From: Nitrobacter sp. 62-23
Lineage (GTDB): Bacteria; Pseudomonadota; Alphaproteobacteria; Rhizobiales; Xanthobacteraceae
Reading direction: 5' to 3'
Length of the DNA: 64,000 nt
Assembly (NCBI RefSeq): GCF_001897285.1
Contig: NZ_MKSM01000100.1
Coordinates: 16,194 to 80,193 of the forward strand
Shown here: positions 34,070-42,672 of the stretch, one piece after another
Position numbering within the stretch: position 1 is the first letter of the stretch
How the letters are laid out: every line of letters begins with the position of its first letter
Notes under the pieces: generated by a model
What the model saw: the letters and a program-made list of their open reading frames with translations, nothing else
Told to the model about the DNA's origin: nothing
The model's database searches: none
Program-made: the position numbers and the translations under genes

Positions 34070-37000
34070 TATTGCATTCCTTCGCTCACGCCGGGGATCG
34101 TCGGCGGCTGCGGTCCGCCGGTTGGCACGGCCTGCTCGATGCGCTTGTTCAGACGGTCCAGCGCCAGATAGATCACGGGCGTGGTGTAAAGCGTGAGCAA
34201 CTGGCTGAGCAGCAAACCTCCGATGATCGAGATGCCGAGGGGGAACCTCAGCTCGGAGCCGGTGCCGCTTCCGATCGCCAGCGGCAACGCGCCGAACAGC
34301 GCAGCCAGCGTGGTCATCATGATCGGTCTGAACCGGAGCAGACATGCCTGCACGATCGCGTCGGTCGCCGACAGGCCCTGACGGCGCTCAGCCTCGAGCG
34401 CGAAATCGATCATCATGATCGCGTTCTTCTTCACGATGCCCATCAGAAGAATGATGCCGATCAAGCCGATGACGGACAGATCCTGCCCGAACAGCATCAG
34501 CGCGAGGATGGCGCCGACACCAGCCGAGGGCAGCGTCGAAAGAATCGTGATCGGATGAATGTAGCTCTCGTACAAGACGCCCAGCACGATGTAGATCGTG
34601 ACCAGCGCGGCCAGGATCAGCCAGGGCTGCCCGGCGAGCGACTTCGAGAACTCCGCCGCGTCGCCGGAGAACACGCCGACGATACTTGTCGGCATGCCGA
34701 TCCGGTGCTCGATAGTCTTGACCCGCTCCACGGCATCGCCAAGCGATTCTCCCGGAGCAAGGTTGAAACTGAGCGACGCCGCCGGAAACTGGGCCCGATG
34801 CGAGATCACCAGCGGCGCGGTGGTTCGGGTCAACGTCGCGACCGCCGACAGCGGCACCTGCGCGCCGGCAAGACCCGGCAGATAGAGCTTCGACAGGATC
34901 GAGGGGTCGCGCTGATACTGCGGCAGGGCCTCCAGCACCACGCGATACTGGTTTGCCTGCCCGTAAATGGTCGATATCTGCCGCTGCGCGAACGCGTCGT
35001 TCAACGTATCATTGACGCCCTGGAGGCTGACGCCGAGCTGGCCCGCGCGCGCGCGATCGATGTCAAGCGCGGCTCGCAGACCGCTCTCCTGCGCTTCCGA
35101 CGAGACATCCTGAAACAGCGGATCACGACGAAGTTCGGTAACGAGCTTGCCGGCCCACTCGGCAACCTGGGCGGCATCGGTCCCCGTCAGGGTGTACTGG
35201 TATTGCGAGCGGCTCGACTGCGTGCTGATCTGGACGTCCTGCACCGGTTGAAAATAAACCGTCATCCCCGGGATCGAGGCTACGCGCTCCTTCAGGCGCG
35301 CAACGACGACAGCAACATCGTCGCGGCGCTCGCTCCGCGGCCTCAGCGTCATCACCAGGCGCCCGACATTCGTCGTGGGATTCACGGAACCGGCGCCGAT
35401 GACGGATACGACTCCCGTCACATCAGGATCTTCCTTGATTGCATTGGCCGCCTCGGTCTGGCGACTTTGCATTTCGGCGAACGACACGTACGGTCCGGCC
35501 TCTGTGACCGCCGTGATGGAGGCCGTATCCTGGAGCGGCAGAAATCCCTTCGGCGCGACGACGTAAAGGACCAACGTCGCGGCGATGGTTGCGAAGGTAA
35601 CAAACAGTGTCGCACGCTGGCGCCCAAGCACCCACAGCAAGCTCCGGCGGTAGAACTCGACCATCCGATCGGTAAAGCGGCTGGCCCAGGCCAATCCCGG
35701 AACCGCGCGCTTGTCTTCGGAACGCTTCAGAAGACGCGAGCACATCATCGGCGTCAAAGTCAGCGATACGACGGCGGATGTAACGACCGCGATGGTCAGC
35801 GTCAGGGCAAATTCGCGGAACATCCTCCCGACCAGTCCGGACATGAACAAAAGCGGGATGAACACCGCGATCAGCGAGACCGTCAGCGAGATCACGGTGA
35901 AGCCGATCTCCCTCGCGCCCCGCAGTGAGGCTTCCATGACGCTCTCGCCGTTTTCAATATGGCGGACGATGTTCTCGATCATGACGATCGCATCATCGAC
36001 CACGAATCCGGTGCCGATCGTCAGCGCCATCAGCGACAGGTTGTCGAGGCTGAACCCGGCGAAATACATGATGCCGAAGCTGGTGATCAGCGACAACGGG
36101 AGCGCCACGCCCGCGATCAACGTTGCGCGCAGCGAACGCAGGAAAAGCAGCACGACAAGCGTGACCAGCACGGCGCTGAGGATCAGCGTGAATTGCACAT
36201 CGTGAACGGAAGCGCGGATGGTCACGGTGCGGTCACTGACGACCGTCAGTTTGACGCCGGCCGGAATCGTGCGCTGGAGGTTCGGAATTGCCTCGCGGAT
36301 CTGCCGGACGACCTCGATCACATTGGCGCCGGGCTGACGCTGGATGTCGATGATGACGGCCGGCGTTCCGTTATACCAGCCGCCGGTGCGGTCGTTTTCC
36401 AGTCCATCCACGATCCGGGCGACATCGCCGATCGTGACCGGAGACCCGTTGCGATAGGCGATAATGATGGGCTTGTACGCGTCCGCCGCCGTGATCTGGT
36501 CGTTGGCGGCAATGGTATAGGCCTGCTGCGCGCCGTCCAGCGATCCCTTCGGTCCTGAAACATTGGCGCCGGCAATCGCGGTCCGCAGGTCTTCCATTGA
36601 AATGCCATAAGCGGCCAGCCGCGCGAGGTCGGCTTGCACTCGCACCGCCGGCTTCAGACCTCCGAGCACGGAAACGCGGCCCACCCCGGAAATCTGGCTG
36701 AGGCGCTGGGTCAGGACCGTATCGGCAATATCGCTCATGGCACGCAGCGAGACGGTGTCGGACGTCAGCGCGAGCGTCATGACCGGCGCGGCGGCCGGAT
36801 TAACCTTGGCGTAAGTCGGCGGATAGGGAAGGTTCTTCGGCAAAATCCCGGCTGCGGCGTTGATCGCCGCCTGCACGTCCTGCGTCGCGCCATCGATATC
36901 GCGGTTGAGATCGAATTGCAGGGAAATCTGACTGACGCCGAACGAACTTGTCGATGTCATCGACGACAGCGAGGGAATCTGTCCGAGTTGTCGTTCCAGC

Positions 37001-37197
37001 GGCGCGGTCAGCAGCGACGCAACCACGTCGGGACTGGCGCCTGGCAGCCGGGTGCTCACCTGCACCGTCGGGAAGTCGACCTGCGGCAGCGCCGAGACCG
37101 GCAGCGCCCAGTAGCCGAGCGCGCCTCCGATCAGCAGCGCGATCCCGAGCAGGGAGGTTGCGATCGGACGACGAATAAACGGTTCAGAGACGCCCAT
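34069..37197 (-). CDS. mdtB: RND multidrug efflux permease, MdtB-like
   Basis: A 1042-residue RND permease paralogous to its downstream neighbour. It begins MGVSEPFIRRPIATSLLGIALL and continues with PQVDFPTVQVSTRLPGASPD and the proton-relay motif GTGFVVDDAIVMIENIVRHIEN; the second half has PITILSTLPSAGVGAIL and ILLMGIVKKNAIMMIDFALEAERR. The ATG at 37197 is preferred to a TTG 21 bases upstream. It works with MdtA (adaptor) and the outer-membrane factor encoded upstream on the same strand. Two adjacent non-identical permeases are the hallmark of MdtABC-type systems. Confidence 0.92.
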   Translation of the reverse strand: MGVSEPFIRRPIATSLLGIALLIGGALGYWALPVSALPQVDFPTVQVSTRLPGASPDVVASLLTAPLERQLGQIPSLSSMTSTSSFGVSQISLQFDLNRDIDGATQDVQAAINAAAGILPKNLPYPPTYAKVNPAAAPVMTLALTSDTVSLRAMSDIADTVLTQRLSQISGVGRVSVLGGLKPAVRVQADLARLAAYGISMEDLRTAIAGANVSGPKGSLDGAQQAYTIAANDQITAADAYKPIIIAYRNGSPVTIGDVARIVDGLENDRTGGWYNGTPAVIIDIQRQPGANVIEVVRQIREAIPNLQRTIPAGVKLTVVSDRTVTIRASVHDVQFTLILSAVLVTLVVLLFLRSLRATLIAGVALPLSLITSFGIMYFAGFSLDNLSLMALTIGTGFVVDDAIVMIENIVRHIENGESVMEASLRGAREIGFTVISLTVSLIAVFIPLLFMSGLVGRMFREFALTLTIAVVTSAVVSLTLTPMMCSRLLKRSEDKRAVPGLAWASRFTDRMVEFYRRSLLWVLGRQRATLFVTFATIAATLVLYVVAPKGFLPLQDTASITAVTEAGPYVSFAEMQSRQTEAANAIKEDPDVTGVVSVIGAGSVNPTTNVGRLVMTLRPRSERRDDVAVVVARLKERVASIPGMTVYFQPVQDVQISTQSSRSQYQYTLTGTDAAQVAEWAGKLVTELRRDPLFQDVSSEAQESGLRAALDIDRARAGQLGVSLQGVNDTLNDAFAQRQISTIYGQANQYRVVLEALPQYQRDPSILSKLYLPGLAGAQVPLSAVATLTRTTAPLVISHRAQFPAASLSFNLAPGESLGDAVERVKTIEHRIGMPTSIVGVFSGDAAEFSKSLAGQPWLILAALVTIYIVLGVLYESYIHPITILSTLPSAGVGAILALMLFGQDLSVIGLIGIILLMGIVKKNAIMMIDFALEAERRQGLSATDAIVQACLLRFRPIMMTTLAALFGALPLAIGSGTGSELRFPLGISIIGGLLLSQLLTLYTTPVIYLALDRLNKRIEQAVPTGGPQPPTIPGVSEGMQ

Positions 37198-37260
37198 GTC
37201 TGTCAACTCGCCTGTCAACCCGCTACCGCGGGCTCGATGCTCGGCACCCTGTCTTGCGGA

Positions 37261-38631
37261 TCACGGGCGAGCCTTTGCGTTGCCGCCCGACCGCCCGTTC
37301 TGTTGCGCCCCGCCACCCGGCTGCCTTTGACCTCCCTCGCCCCGATTGCCGCGTTGCTCGCCATTGCCGCCGTCTTGACGATTACCGCGTCTGCCTTGCC
37401 GTTTCTGCGGCGCCAGATCAGCCGTCGGCGGTTGGCTGTTCTCGCTCACGCTCACCTTCGCGCCGTCGGACAGATTGGCAAATCCCGTGGTGACCACCCG
37501 ATCCGTAGGATCAATGCCCTTGGCGATCACCGCATCCTGTTCGTTCTGCTGCGTCACCGTCACCGGCTTCGCGGTTACGGTATCATCGCTTCCGATCACA
37601 TAGGCGAAGGTTCCGAGCGGACCGCGCTGCACCGCCGACGTCGGTATCACCGTCGCCTGCGACAGCGTTTCCACCTTGAGGCGGACGTTCACGAACTGGC
37701 CCGGCCAGAGCTGGAAGTTTCCATTCGGAAACTCGGCCTTCAGCTTCAACGTGCCGGTTGTCGGATCGACCTGATTGTCGATGCCGACCAGCCTGCCGGT
37801 ATCGGCAACCGTCGTTCCGTCGTTTCCGAAGACATCGACTTCGAGAACTCCCTTCGCCACTGCCGCATTCACACGCGTAATCTGCTGCTGCGGAAGGCTG
37901 AACTGCACGGCGATAGGTTGAAGCTGCGTTATAATGACAAGTCCGGTCGCGTCGGACGCATGGATGATGTTGCCCTGATCGACCTGCCGCAGGCCCGCCC
38001 GGCCCGAAATCGGCGCGATAATCTTGGTGTAGCCGAGCATCGCCTGGGCATTGTCGATCGCGGCCTGATCGGCCTTGATGAGCGCCTCCTGCTGCGCAAC
38101 GACCGCGCTCTGCGTATCGGCCTGCTGCTTCGATCCGGCATTGGAGGCGGCCAGTTGCTGGTAGCGCTTGAGGTCGAGACGCATGTTGGCAAGCTGCGCT
38201 TCATCCTGCGCTTTCTTCGCGACCTGCTGATCGTATTGTGCCTGATAGATCACGGGATCGATCTCGCCCAGCACGTCGCCTTTCCGGACGTCCTGCCCTT
38301 CGGTGAAATTGACGGCTATCAGCTTGCCATCGACCTGCGAGCGCACGGTGACCGTGTTCAGGGCGCGGACGGCCCCGACGCCATCGAGGTAGACCGGCAC
38401 GTCCTGGATGCGCGGCGTCGCGGCAAGCACCGGAACCGCAAGATCGGGCCGCATCCTTCCCTCGCGCTTGCTCTGCATAAAGGCGTTCCAGCCGAGATAG
38501 GCGAGCCCTCCGGCGATCAGAAGCGCGATCACGATCCACATCGCGCGCCCACGGCCGCGGCCCGACGCGTTGCCGGGCGCTTCGCCGCCCGCCGTTTTCA
38601 CGCTTTCGTCCAGACCCGGCTTAAAGAGCAT
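37261..38631 (-). CDS. mdtA: RND periplasmic adaptor (membrane fusion protein), MdtA-like
   Basis: A 456-residue adaptor linking the RND pump to the outer-membrane channel. One N-terminal membrane segment (AMWIVIALLIAGGLAYLGW); lipoyl halves TVTVRSQVDGKLIAVNFTEGQDVRKGDVLGEID and GRAGLRQVDQGNIIHASD; an alpha-hairpin (QVAKKAQDEAQLANMRLDLKRYQQLAASNA...); and a beta-barrel domain (TGTLKLKAEFPNGNFQLWPGQFVNVRL). The last 50 residues are an unusual Gly/Gln/Asn/Arg-rich tail. The start overlaps the end of the outer-membrane factor gene by 11 bases. Confidence 0.93.
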   Translation of the reverse strand: MLFKPGLDESVKTAGGEAPGNASGRGRGRAMWIVIALLIAGGLAYLGWNAFMQSKREGRMRPDLAVPVLAATPRIQDVPVYLDGVGAVRALNTVTVRSQVDGKLIAVNFTEGQDVRKGDVLGEIDPVIYQAQYDQQVAKKAQDEAQLANMRLDLKRYQQLAASNAGSKQQADTQSAVVAQQEALIKADQAAIDNAQAMLGYTKIIAPISGRAGLRQVDQGNIIHASDATGLVIITQLQPIAVQFSLPQQQITRVNAAVAKGVLEVDVFGNDGTTVADTGRLVGIDNQVDPTTGTLKLKAEFPNGNFQLWPGQFVNVRLKVETLSQATVIPTSAVQRGPLGTFAYVIGSDDTVTAKPVTVTQQNEQDAVIAKGIDPTDRVVTTGFANLSDGAKVSVSENSQPPTADLAPQKRQGRRGNRQDGGNGEQRGNRGEGGQRQPGGGAQQNGRSGGNAKARP

Positions 38632-40099
38632 TGCCTGCCCTCTCCATTCGTGGTTCCCAGCCTCCGCCCAGGGCCTGATAAAGGCTCACGATGGCCAGCA
38701 GTCGCGCAAGCTGCGCCTGCGACAATGCATCCTCCGCCTGGAACAGCGTCAACTGCGTGTTCAGCACCGTGACGATATCGGCGGTGCCGGCCCGAAGCTG
38801 CTGTTCGGACAGTTCGAACGCTCTGCGCGAGGCGGCCAGAACCTCTCGCTGAAGGCGCAGCTTCTCCGTGGTCTGGCGGATCGCGATCAATGCGTTATCG
38901 ACGTCGGCGAACGCCGAAACCACCGTCTTGCGATACGTCTGCAGCAGTTCGTCCTGCTTCGCCCTTGTGTATTCGAAATTACCGAGAATCCGGCCCCCGT
39001 CGAAGATCGGCTGCGTCAGTCCGCCGGCCAGACTGAAGAAAGCCGCATGGGGCTGAAACAGCGCGACAAGGGCCGAACTCTGATAACCACCCTGCCCCGT
39101 CAACTGAATGGTCGGAAAAAACTGCGCCCGCGCGCTACCCACATTGGCGGTTGCCGATGCGAGTTGAGCCTCCTGGCGGCGAATGTCGGGACGCTGCGTC
39201 AACAATTCCGACGGCAGTCCCGGAGTGACCCGCGGTACAGCGATCCGGTTGAGGGAACCGCCCTTGACCTTCACGCTTTCCGGCGGGCGGGCCACCAGCG
39301 TCGCAAGGGCGTTGATGTTCTGTCCCAGGGTCTCGCGAAGCGGCGGAACGGCGGCGCGCTGGTTCGCCAGCACGCTTTCCTGTTGCGCGACGTCGAGATC
39401 GCTTCCGGTGCCGGCATTCAACCGCTGCTTGATCGCATCGAGGACTCGCGCGGCGCTGGCGATGTTGCGTTCGGCGGTGCGAATGCGGTCCTGCGAAGCA
39501 AGAACCTGAAAATAGGCATTCGCGACGCTGGTGAGCGTCGTCAGCGCAACCACGTCGCGATCAAACCGGTTCGCATTCGCGGTTTCCTCCGCGGCCAGAG
39601 TGGCATTGCGGTTTTTGCCCCAGAAATCGACCTCATAGCTGGCGGCGCTCAGCGTGGACGAATAGTTCACCACCTCCCGGCCACCGATGCTGAGGCCGCT
39701 GGAACTCGATCCCGATGTGCGGGAATAGGTTTCCTGAGCGCCGATGCTGACGCTCGGAAGCAGCGCTGCTCCCGCGATCCGGGCTTGCTGGTCGGCCTGA
39801 ATGATGCGCGCCGTCGCCGCGGCAATATCCAGGTTGACGGTCTGGGCTTCCTCCATCAGGTCGGTCAGTTCGGAAGAGCGAAAACCGCGCCACCAGTCGA
39901 GAGTGGGCGAAGCATCGGCCGTGGCTGGCCGGCCGGCGTTGTATGTGGCCGGAATGTCCAGCGCCGGATCGGGAAGATCCCCGGTCAGGATGCAGCCGGC
40001 CGAGGTTGCAATCGCCGCCAACCCCGCAAGGAGCATGACGGGACGCCAAATCCAGCTCGCAGCCGATTGGGGATCGATCAAGACCTTCGAGCCACTCAC
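38621..40099 (-). CDS. Outer-membrane efflux lipoprotein, NodT/OprM type
   Basis: A TolC-type channel of the NodT subfamily that completes the tripartite RND pump. From a GTG at 40099 with GGGGGT upstream the protein is 492 residues, beginning with a lipoprotein signal (VMLLAGLAAIATSAGC) whose Cys would be lipidated. The channel repeats are visible: WWRGFRSSELTDLMEEAQTVNLDIAAATARIIQAD..., and LTQRPDIRRQEAQLASATANVGSARAQFFPTIQLTG. The frame is open to 40228. In this operon the channel gene comes first, followed by the adaptor and two permeases. Confidence 0.88.
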   Translation of the reverse strand: MSGSKVLIDPQSAASWIWRPVMLLAGLAAIATSAGCILTGDLPDPALDIPATYNAGRPATADASPTLDWWRGFRSSELTDLMEEAQTVNLDIAAATARIIQADQQARIAGAALLPSVSIGAQETYSRTSGSSSSGLSIGGREVVNYSSTLSAASYEVDFWGKNRNATLAAEETANANRFDRDVVALTTLTSVANAYFQVLASQDRIRTAERNIASAARVLDAIKQRLNAGTGSDLDVAQQESVLANQRAAVPPLRETLGQNINALATLVARPPESVKVKGGSLNRIAVPRVTPGLPSELLTQRPDIRRQEAQLASATANVGSARAQFFPTIQLTGQGGYQSSALVALFQPHAAFFSLAGGLTQPIFDGGRILGNFEYTRAKQDELLQTYRKTVVSAFADVDNALIAIRQTTEKLRLQREVLAASRRAFELSEQQLRAGTADIVTVLNTQLTLFQAEDALSQAQLARLLAIVSLYQALGGGWEPRMERAGNAL

Positions 40100-40654
40100 G
40101 CCGACCCCCAAAAGGGAGCCAGAAGCGACGACCAGGTATTCATACGAGGGCGGAGCACCCACGTACCAACCTTTTTCGATAAAAAAAACGACCCAGCCAC
40201 CGGTAGTCACGCTTTCTTTTGGAACCATCCTATTCTAGCGGGCCGATGAGTGGACGGACAGTCCCGCCCGGCCAAGAACATTAGATACGTTCCAGCGCCT
40301 TCACGAGACGGCAGATGACCTGTTTCATCAAAAAACCCTGTTTTGAAAGGCTTTCTGGATGTTCGGGTCGCGCGCTGGTCCGGCAATCTTACCAAGATTT
40401 CATGCGGCGTTCTGCTCCGGACGACCTGCCGCGCCGGATTTAGTCGCCACAAAGCGGGCGAATCGAAGCGCGCGTGTATTGCGCCGGGCAGTTCGTGGAA
40501 GGCGTAGGCGGCGCCTTGACGGTTCTTCCCGACAAGGCGGACCGCGCCGCACATCCCCGTCGTGCGATCGGCCGCCTTCGTTCCCTTGTACCGCCCTCGG
40601 CTCTCAACTAGGGTTGCCGTATTCCTCCAACGGACTGACAAGATTAAGAATCTC
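40100..40654. other. Spacer between the efflux operon and cysK
   Basis: About 555 bases between divergent genes. The open frame of the channel gene continues as far as 40228, so the gene could begin earlier. No regulator gene, riboswitch or palindrome was recognised. Promoters for the efflux operon (minus strand) and for cysK (plus strand) must lie here. Confidence 0.3.
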
Positions 40655-41695
40655 ATGAGAATCAAGAACGACGTCGTCGAAGCGATCGGCAATACGCCGC
40701 TTATCAAGTTGAAGCACGCATCGGAAACGACGGGATGCACCATCCTCGGCAAGGCCGAGTTCATGAACCCGGGCCAGTCGGTCAAGGATCGCGCCGGCAA
40801 ACAGATGATCCTGGAAGCCGAAAAGCGGGGCGATCTCAAGCCCGGCGGCCTCGTGGTCGAGGGCACTGCCGGTAATACCGGCATCGGCCTCGCCGTGGTC
40901 GCCAGCGCGCGCGGCTATCGCACCATGATCGTGATCCCGGAGACGCAGAGCCGGGAAAAGAAGGACATGCTGCGGCTGTGCGGAGCCGAACTGGTCGAGG
41001 TCCCGGCGCTCCCTTACAGCAATCCGAACAATTACCAGCACATCGCAAAGCGGCTCGCGGACGACCTGCGCAAGTCCGAGCCCAACGGGGTGCTGTTTGC
41101 CGACCAATGGAATAACCTCGACAATCCCAAGGCTCACTACGTTTCGACGGGCCCCGAAATCTGGGAGCAGACTGGCGGCAAGGTCGATGGCTTCATCTGT
41201 TCAATCGGAACCGGCGGCACGCTGGCCGGGACCGGTGCTTTCCTGCGGGAGAAAAAGAACGACATCGTCATCGGCGTCGCTGACCCCCGCGGGGCCGCCA
41301 TGTATGAACTGTTCAAGAACGGCGTGGCCAAGGCAACTCCGGGCGGATCGATCACCGAGGGAATCGGGCTTGGACGGGTGACGCCGGTGATCGCCAATGC
41401 CAAGGTCGACGAGGCTTACCTCATTCCCGACGAGGAAGCGGTGCCGGTGATCTACGATCTGCTTGAACACGAGGGGCTCTGCCTCGGCGGCTCGACCGGC
41501 ATCAATGTCGCCGGCGCAATTCGTCTCGCCCGCCAGTTGGGTCCCGGCCACACGATCGTGACGATGCTGTGCGACTCCGGCAACCGCTATCAGTCCAAGC
41601 TGTTCAATCCCGATTTCATGCGCTCCAAGAATCTTCCCGTGCCGCAATGGCTCGAGAAACGAACCACGGTGAAGATTCCCCTCGCGCCGGCTTAG
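40655..41695 (+). CDS. cysK: Cysteine synthase A (O-acetylserine sulfhydrylase)
   Basis: A 346-residue PLP enzyme that makes cysteine from O-acetylserine and sulfide. The PLP-binding Lys is at about residue 44 in NPGQSVKDRAGKQMI; the substrate loop is VEGTAGNTGIGLAVVA (about 70-85), and the phosphate-binding Gly loop is GTGGTLAGTGAFL. The ending ESLFNP-like region (DSGNRYQSKLFNPDF) is conserved. It is slightly longer than enteric CysK, as in the alphaproteobacterial form. The ATG at 40655 matches the family start (MRIKNDVVEAIGNTPLIKL). Confidence 0.95.
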   Translation: MRIKNDVVEAIGNTPLIKLKHASETTGCTILGKAEFMNPGQSVKDRAGKQMILEAEKRGDLKPGGLVVEGTAGNTGIGLAVVASARGYRTMIVIPETQSREKKDMLRLCGAELVEVPALPYSNPNNYQHIAKRLADDLRKSEPNGVLFADQWNNLDNPKAHYVSTGPEIWEQTGGKVDGFICSIGTGGTLAGTGAFLREKKNDIVIGVADPRGAAMYELFKNGVAKATPGGSITEGIGLGRVTPVIANAKVDEAYLIPDEEAVPVIYDLLEHEGLCLGGSTGINVAGAIRLARQLGPGHTIVTMLCDSGNRYQSKLFNPDFMRSKNLPVPQWLEKRTTVKIPLAPA

Positions 41696-41730
41696 AGCAA
41701 GTTTCGCGTGCGTGTCCTGTCAGCAGACTT

Positions 41731-41790
41731 AGAGCGTTTTCGAGCGAAGTGGGTACCGGTTCGCGTGAAGAAAACGCGTCAAATCAGGAG
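41731..41790 (+). repeat. Dispersed repeat, family A (forward copy)
   Basis: AGAGCGTTTTCGAGCGAAGT, GGGTACCGGTTCGCGTGAAG, AAAACGCGTCAAATC: nearly identical to the copy at 14577. It lies between convergent cysK and aapP and is followed directly by a CTAG palindrome. Confidence 0.85.
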
Positions 41791-41791
41791 C

Positions 41792-41834
41792 CTAGTGTCT
41801 TTCACTGTTTCCATGAAACGGTGAAAGACACTAG
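41792..41834. repeat. CTAG-bounded palindrome, GTCTTTCAC family
   Basis: CTAGTGTCTTTCAC at the left and GTGAAAGACACTAG at the right, a perfect 14-base inverted repeat around GTTTC..GAAAC, which pairs further. It resembles the element at 49761-49797. It can fold into a strong hairpin between the convergent genes. Confidence 0.85.
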
Positions 41835-41913
41835 CCGTCCGAGGAACGGCATCGCAGCCGTTTGCCTATGAACCAAGGTCGAAGCGTGAACGCTCTTCAG
41901 AGAGCCGTCTTTC

Positions 41914-42657
41914 TCAACGCAGGATCTGGCTGAGAAAAAGCTGCGTTCGCGGATGTTTCGGATTAGCGAAAAAATTCGCTGGCGTGTCGGATTCGATGAT
42001 CTGTCCCTCATCCATGAACACGATCCGGTTCGCCACCTCCCTGGCGAAGCCCATTTCGTGCGTGACCACGAGCATGGTCATGCCTTCCTTGGCTAGATCG
42101 ACCATCGTGTCGAGCACTTCCTTGACCATCTCGGGGTCAAGCGCCGAGGTCGGCTCGTCGAACAGCATGACCTTCGGATTCATCGTGAGCGCGCGCGCAA
42201 TCGCCACGCGCTGTTGTTGGCCTCCCGACATCTGGCCGGGATACTTGTTGGCCTGATGCGGGATTTTGACGCGCTCAAGAAATTTCATCGCCGCTGCCTC
42301 GGCGTCTTTCTTCGGGATATTGCGGACCCAGATCGGAGCGAGCGTACAGTTTTCAAGCACCGTCAGATGTGGAAACAGATTGAAGTTCTGGAAAACCATT
42401 CCGACCTCGCGCCGAACTTCATCGACGTGCCGCAGATTGGGTCCCAGTTCGATTCCATCGACGATGATCCGGCCTTCCTGAAATTCCTCAAGCGCGTTGA
42501 TGCAACGGATCAGCGTCGATTTTCCCGAACCTGACGGACCGCAGATCACGATACGCTCGCCGCGCGCCACGTCGAGGCCGATGTCCCGCAGCACATGGAA
42601 GCTGCCGAACCACTTATTGAGACCTGCGATGGAAACGATGGCATTTGCGTCCGTCAT
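41914..42657 (-). CDS. aapP: General amino acid ABC transporter, ATP-binding protein AapP
   Basis: A 247-residue ABC ATPase for the Aap system, the broad-range L-amino acid importer of rhizobia. Walker [14 protein letters not shown] (about residue 40), the Q-loop region [11 protein letters not shown], signature [15 protein letters not shown], Walker [15 protein letters not shown] and H-loop VVTHEMGFA are all visible. The ATG at 42657 is preferred to a TTG 12 bases upstream. Last gene of aapJQMP; 15 bases separate it from aapM. Confidence 0.95.
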   Translation of the reverse strand: MTDANAIVSIAGLNKWFGSFHVLRDIGLDVARGERIVICGPSGSGKSTLIRCINALEEFQEGRIIVDGIELGPNLRHVDEVRREVGMVFQNFNLFPHLTVLENCTLAPIWVRNIPKKDAEAAAMKFLERVKIPHQANKYPGQMSGGQQQRVAIARALTMNPKVMLFDEPTSALDPEMVKEVLDTMVDLAKEGMTMLVVTHEMGFAREVANRIVFMDEGQIIESDTPANFFANPKHPRTQLFLSQILR

Positions 42658-42672
42658 GTCCCGTTCCAAACT

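Noticed and set aside
34048..35928. 626-codon plus-strand frame
   Set aside because: Antisense to the MdtB-like permease gene; Arg/His/Gln-rich composition typical of shadow frames.
36634..38772. 712-codon plus-strand frame
   Set aside because: Antisense to mdtB and mdtA with no family signature.
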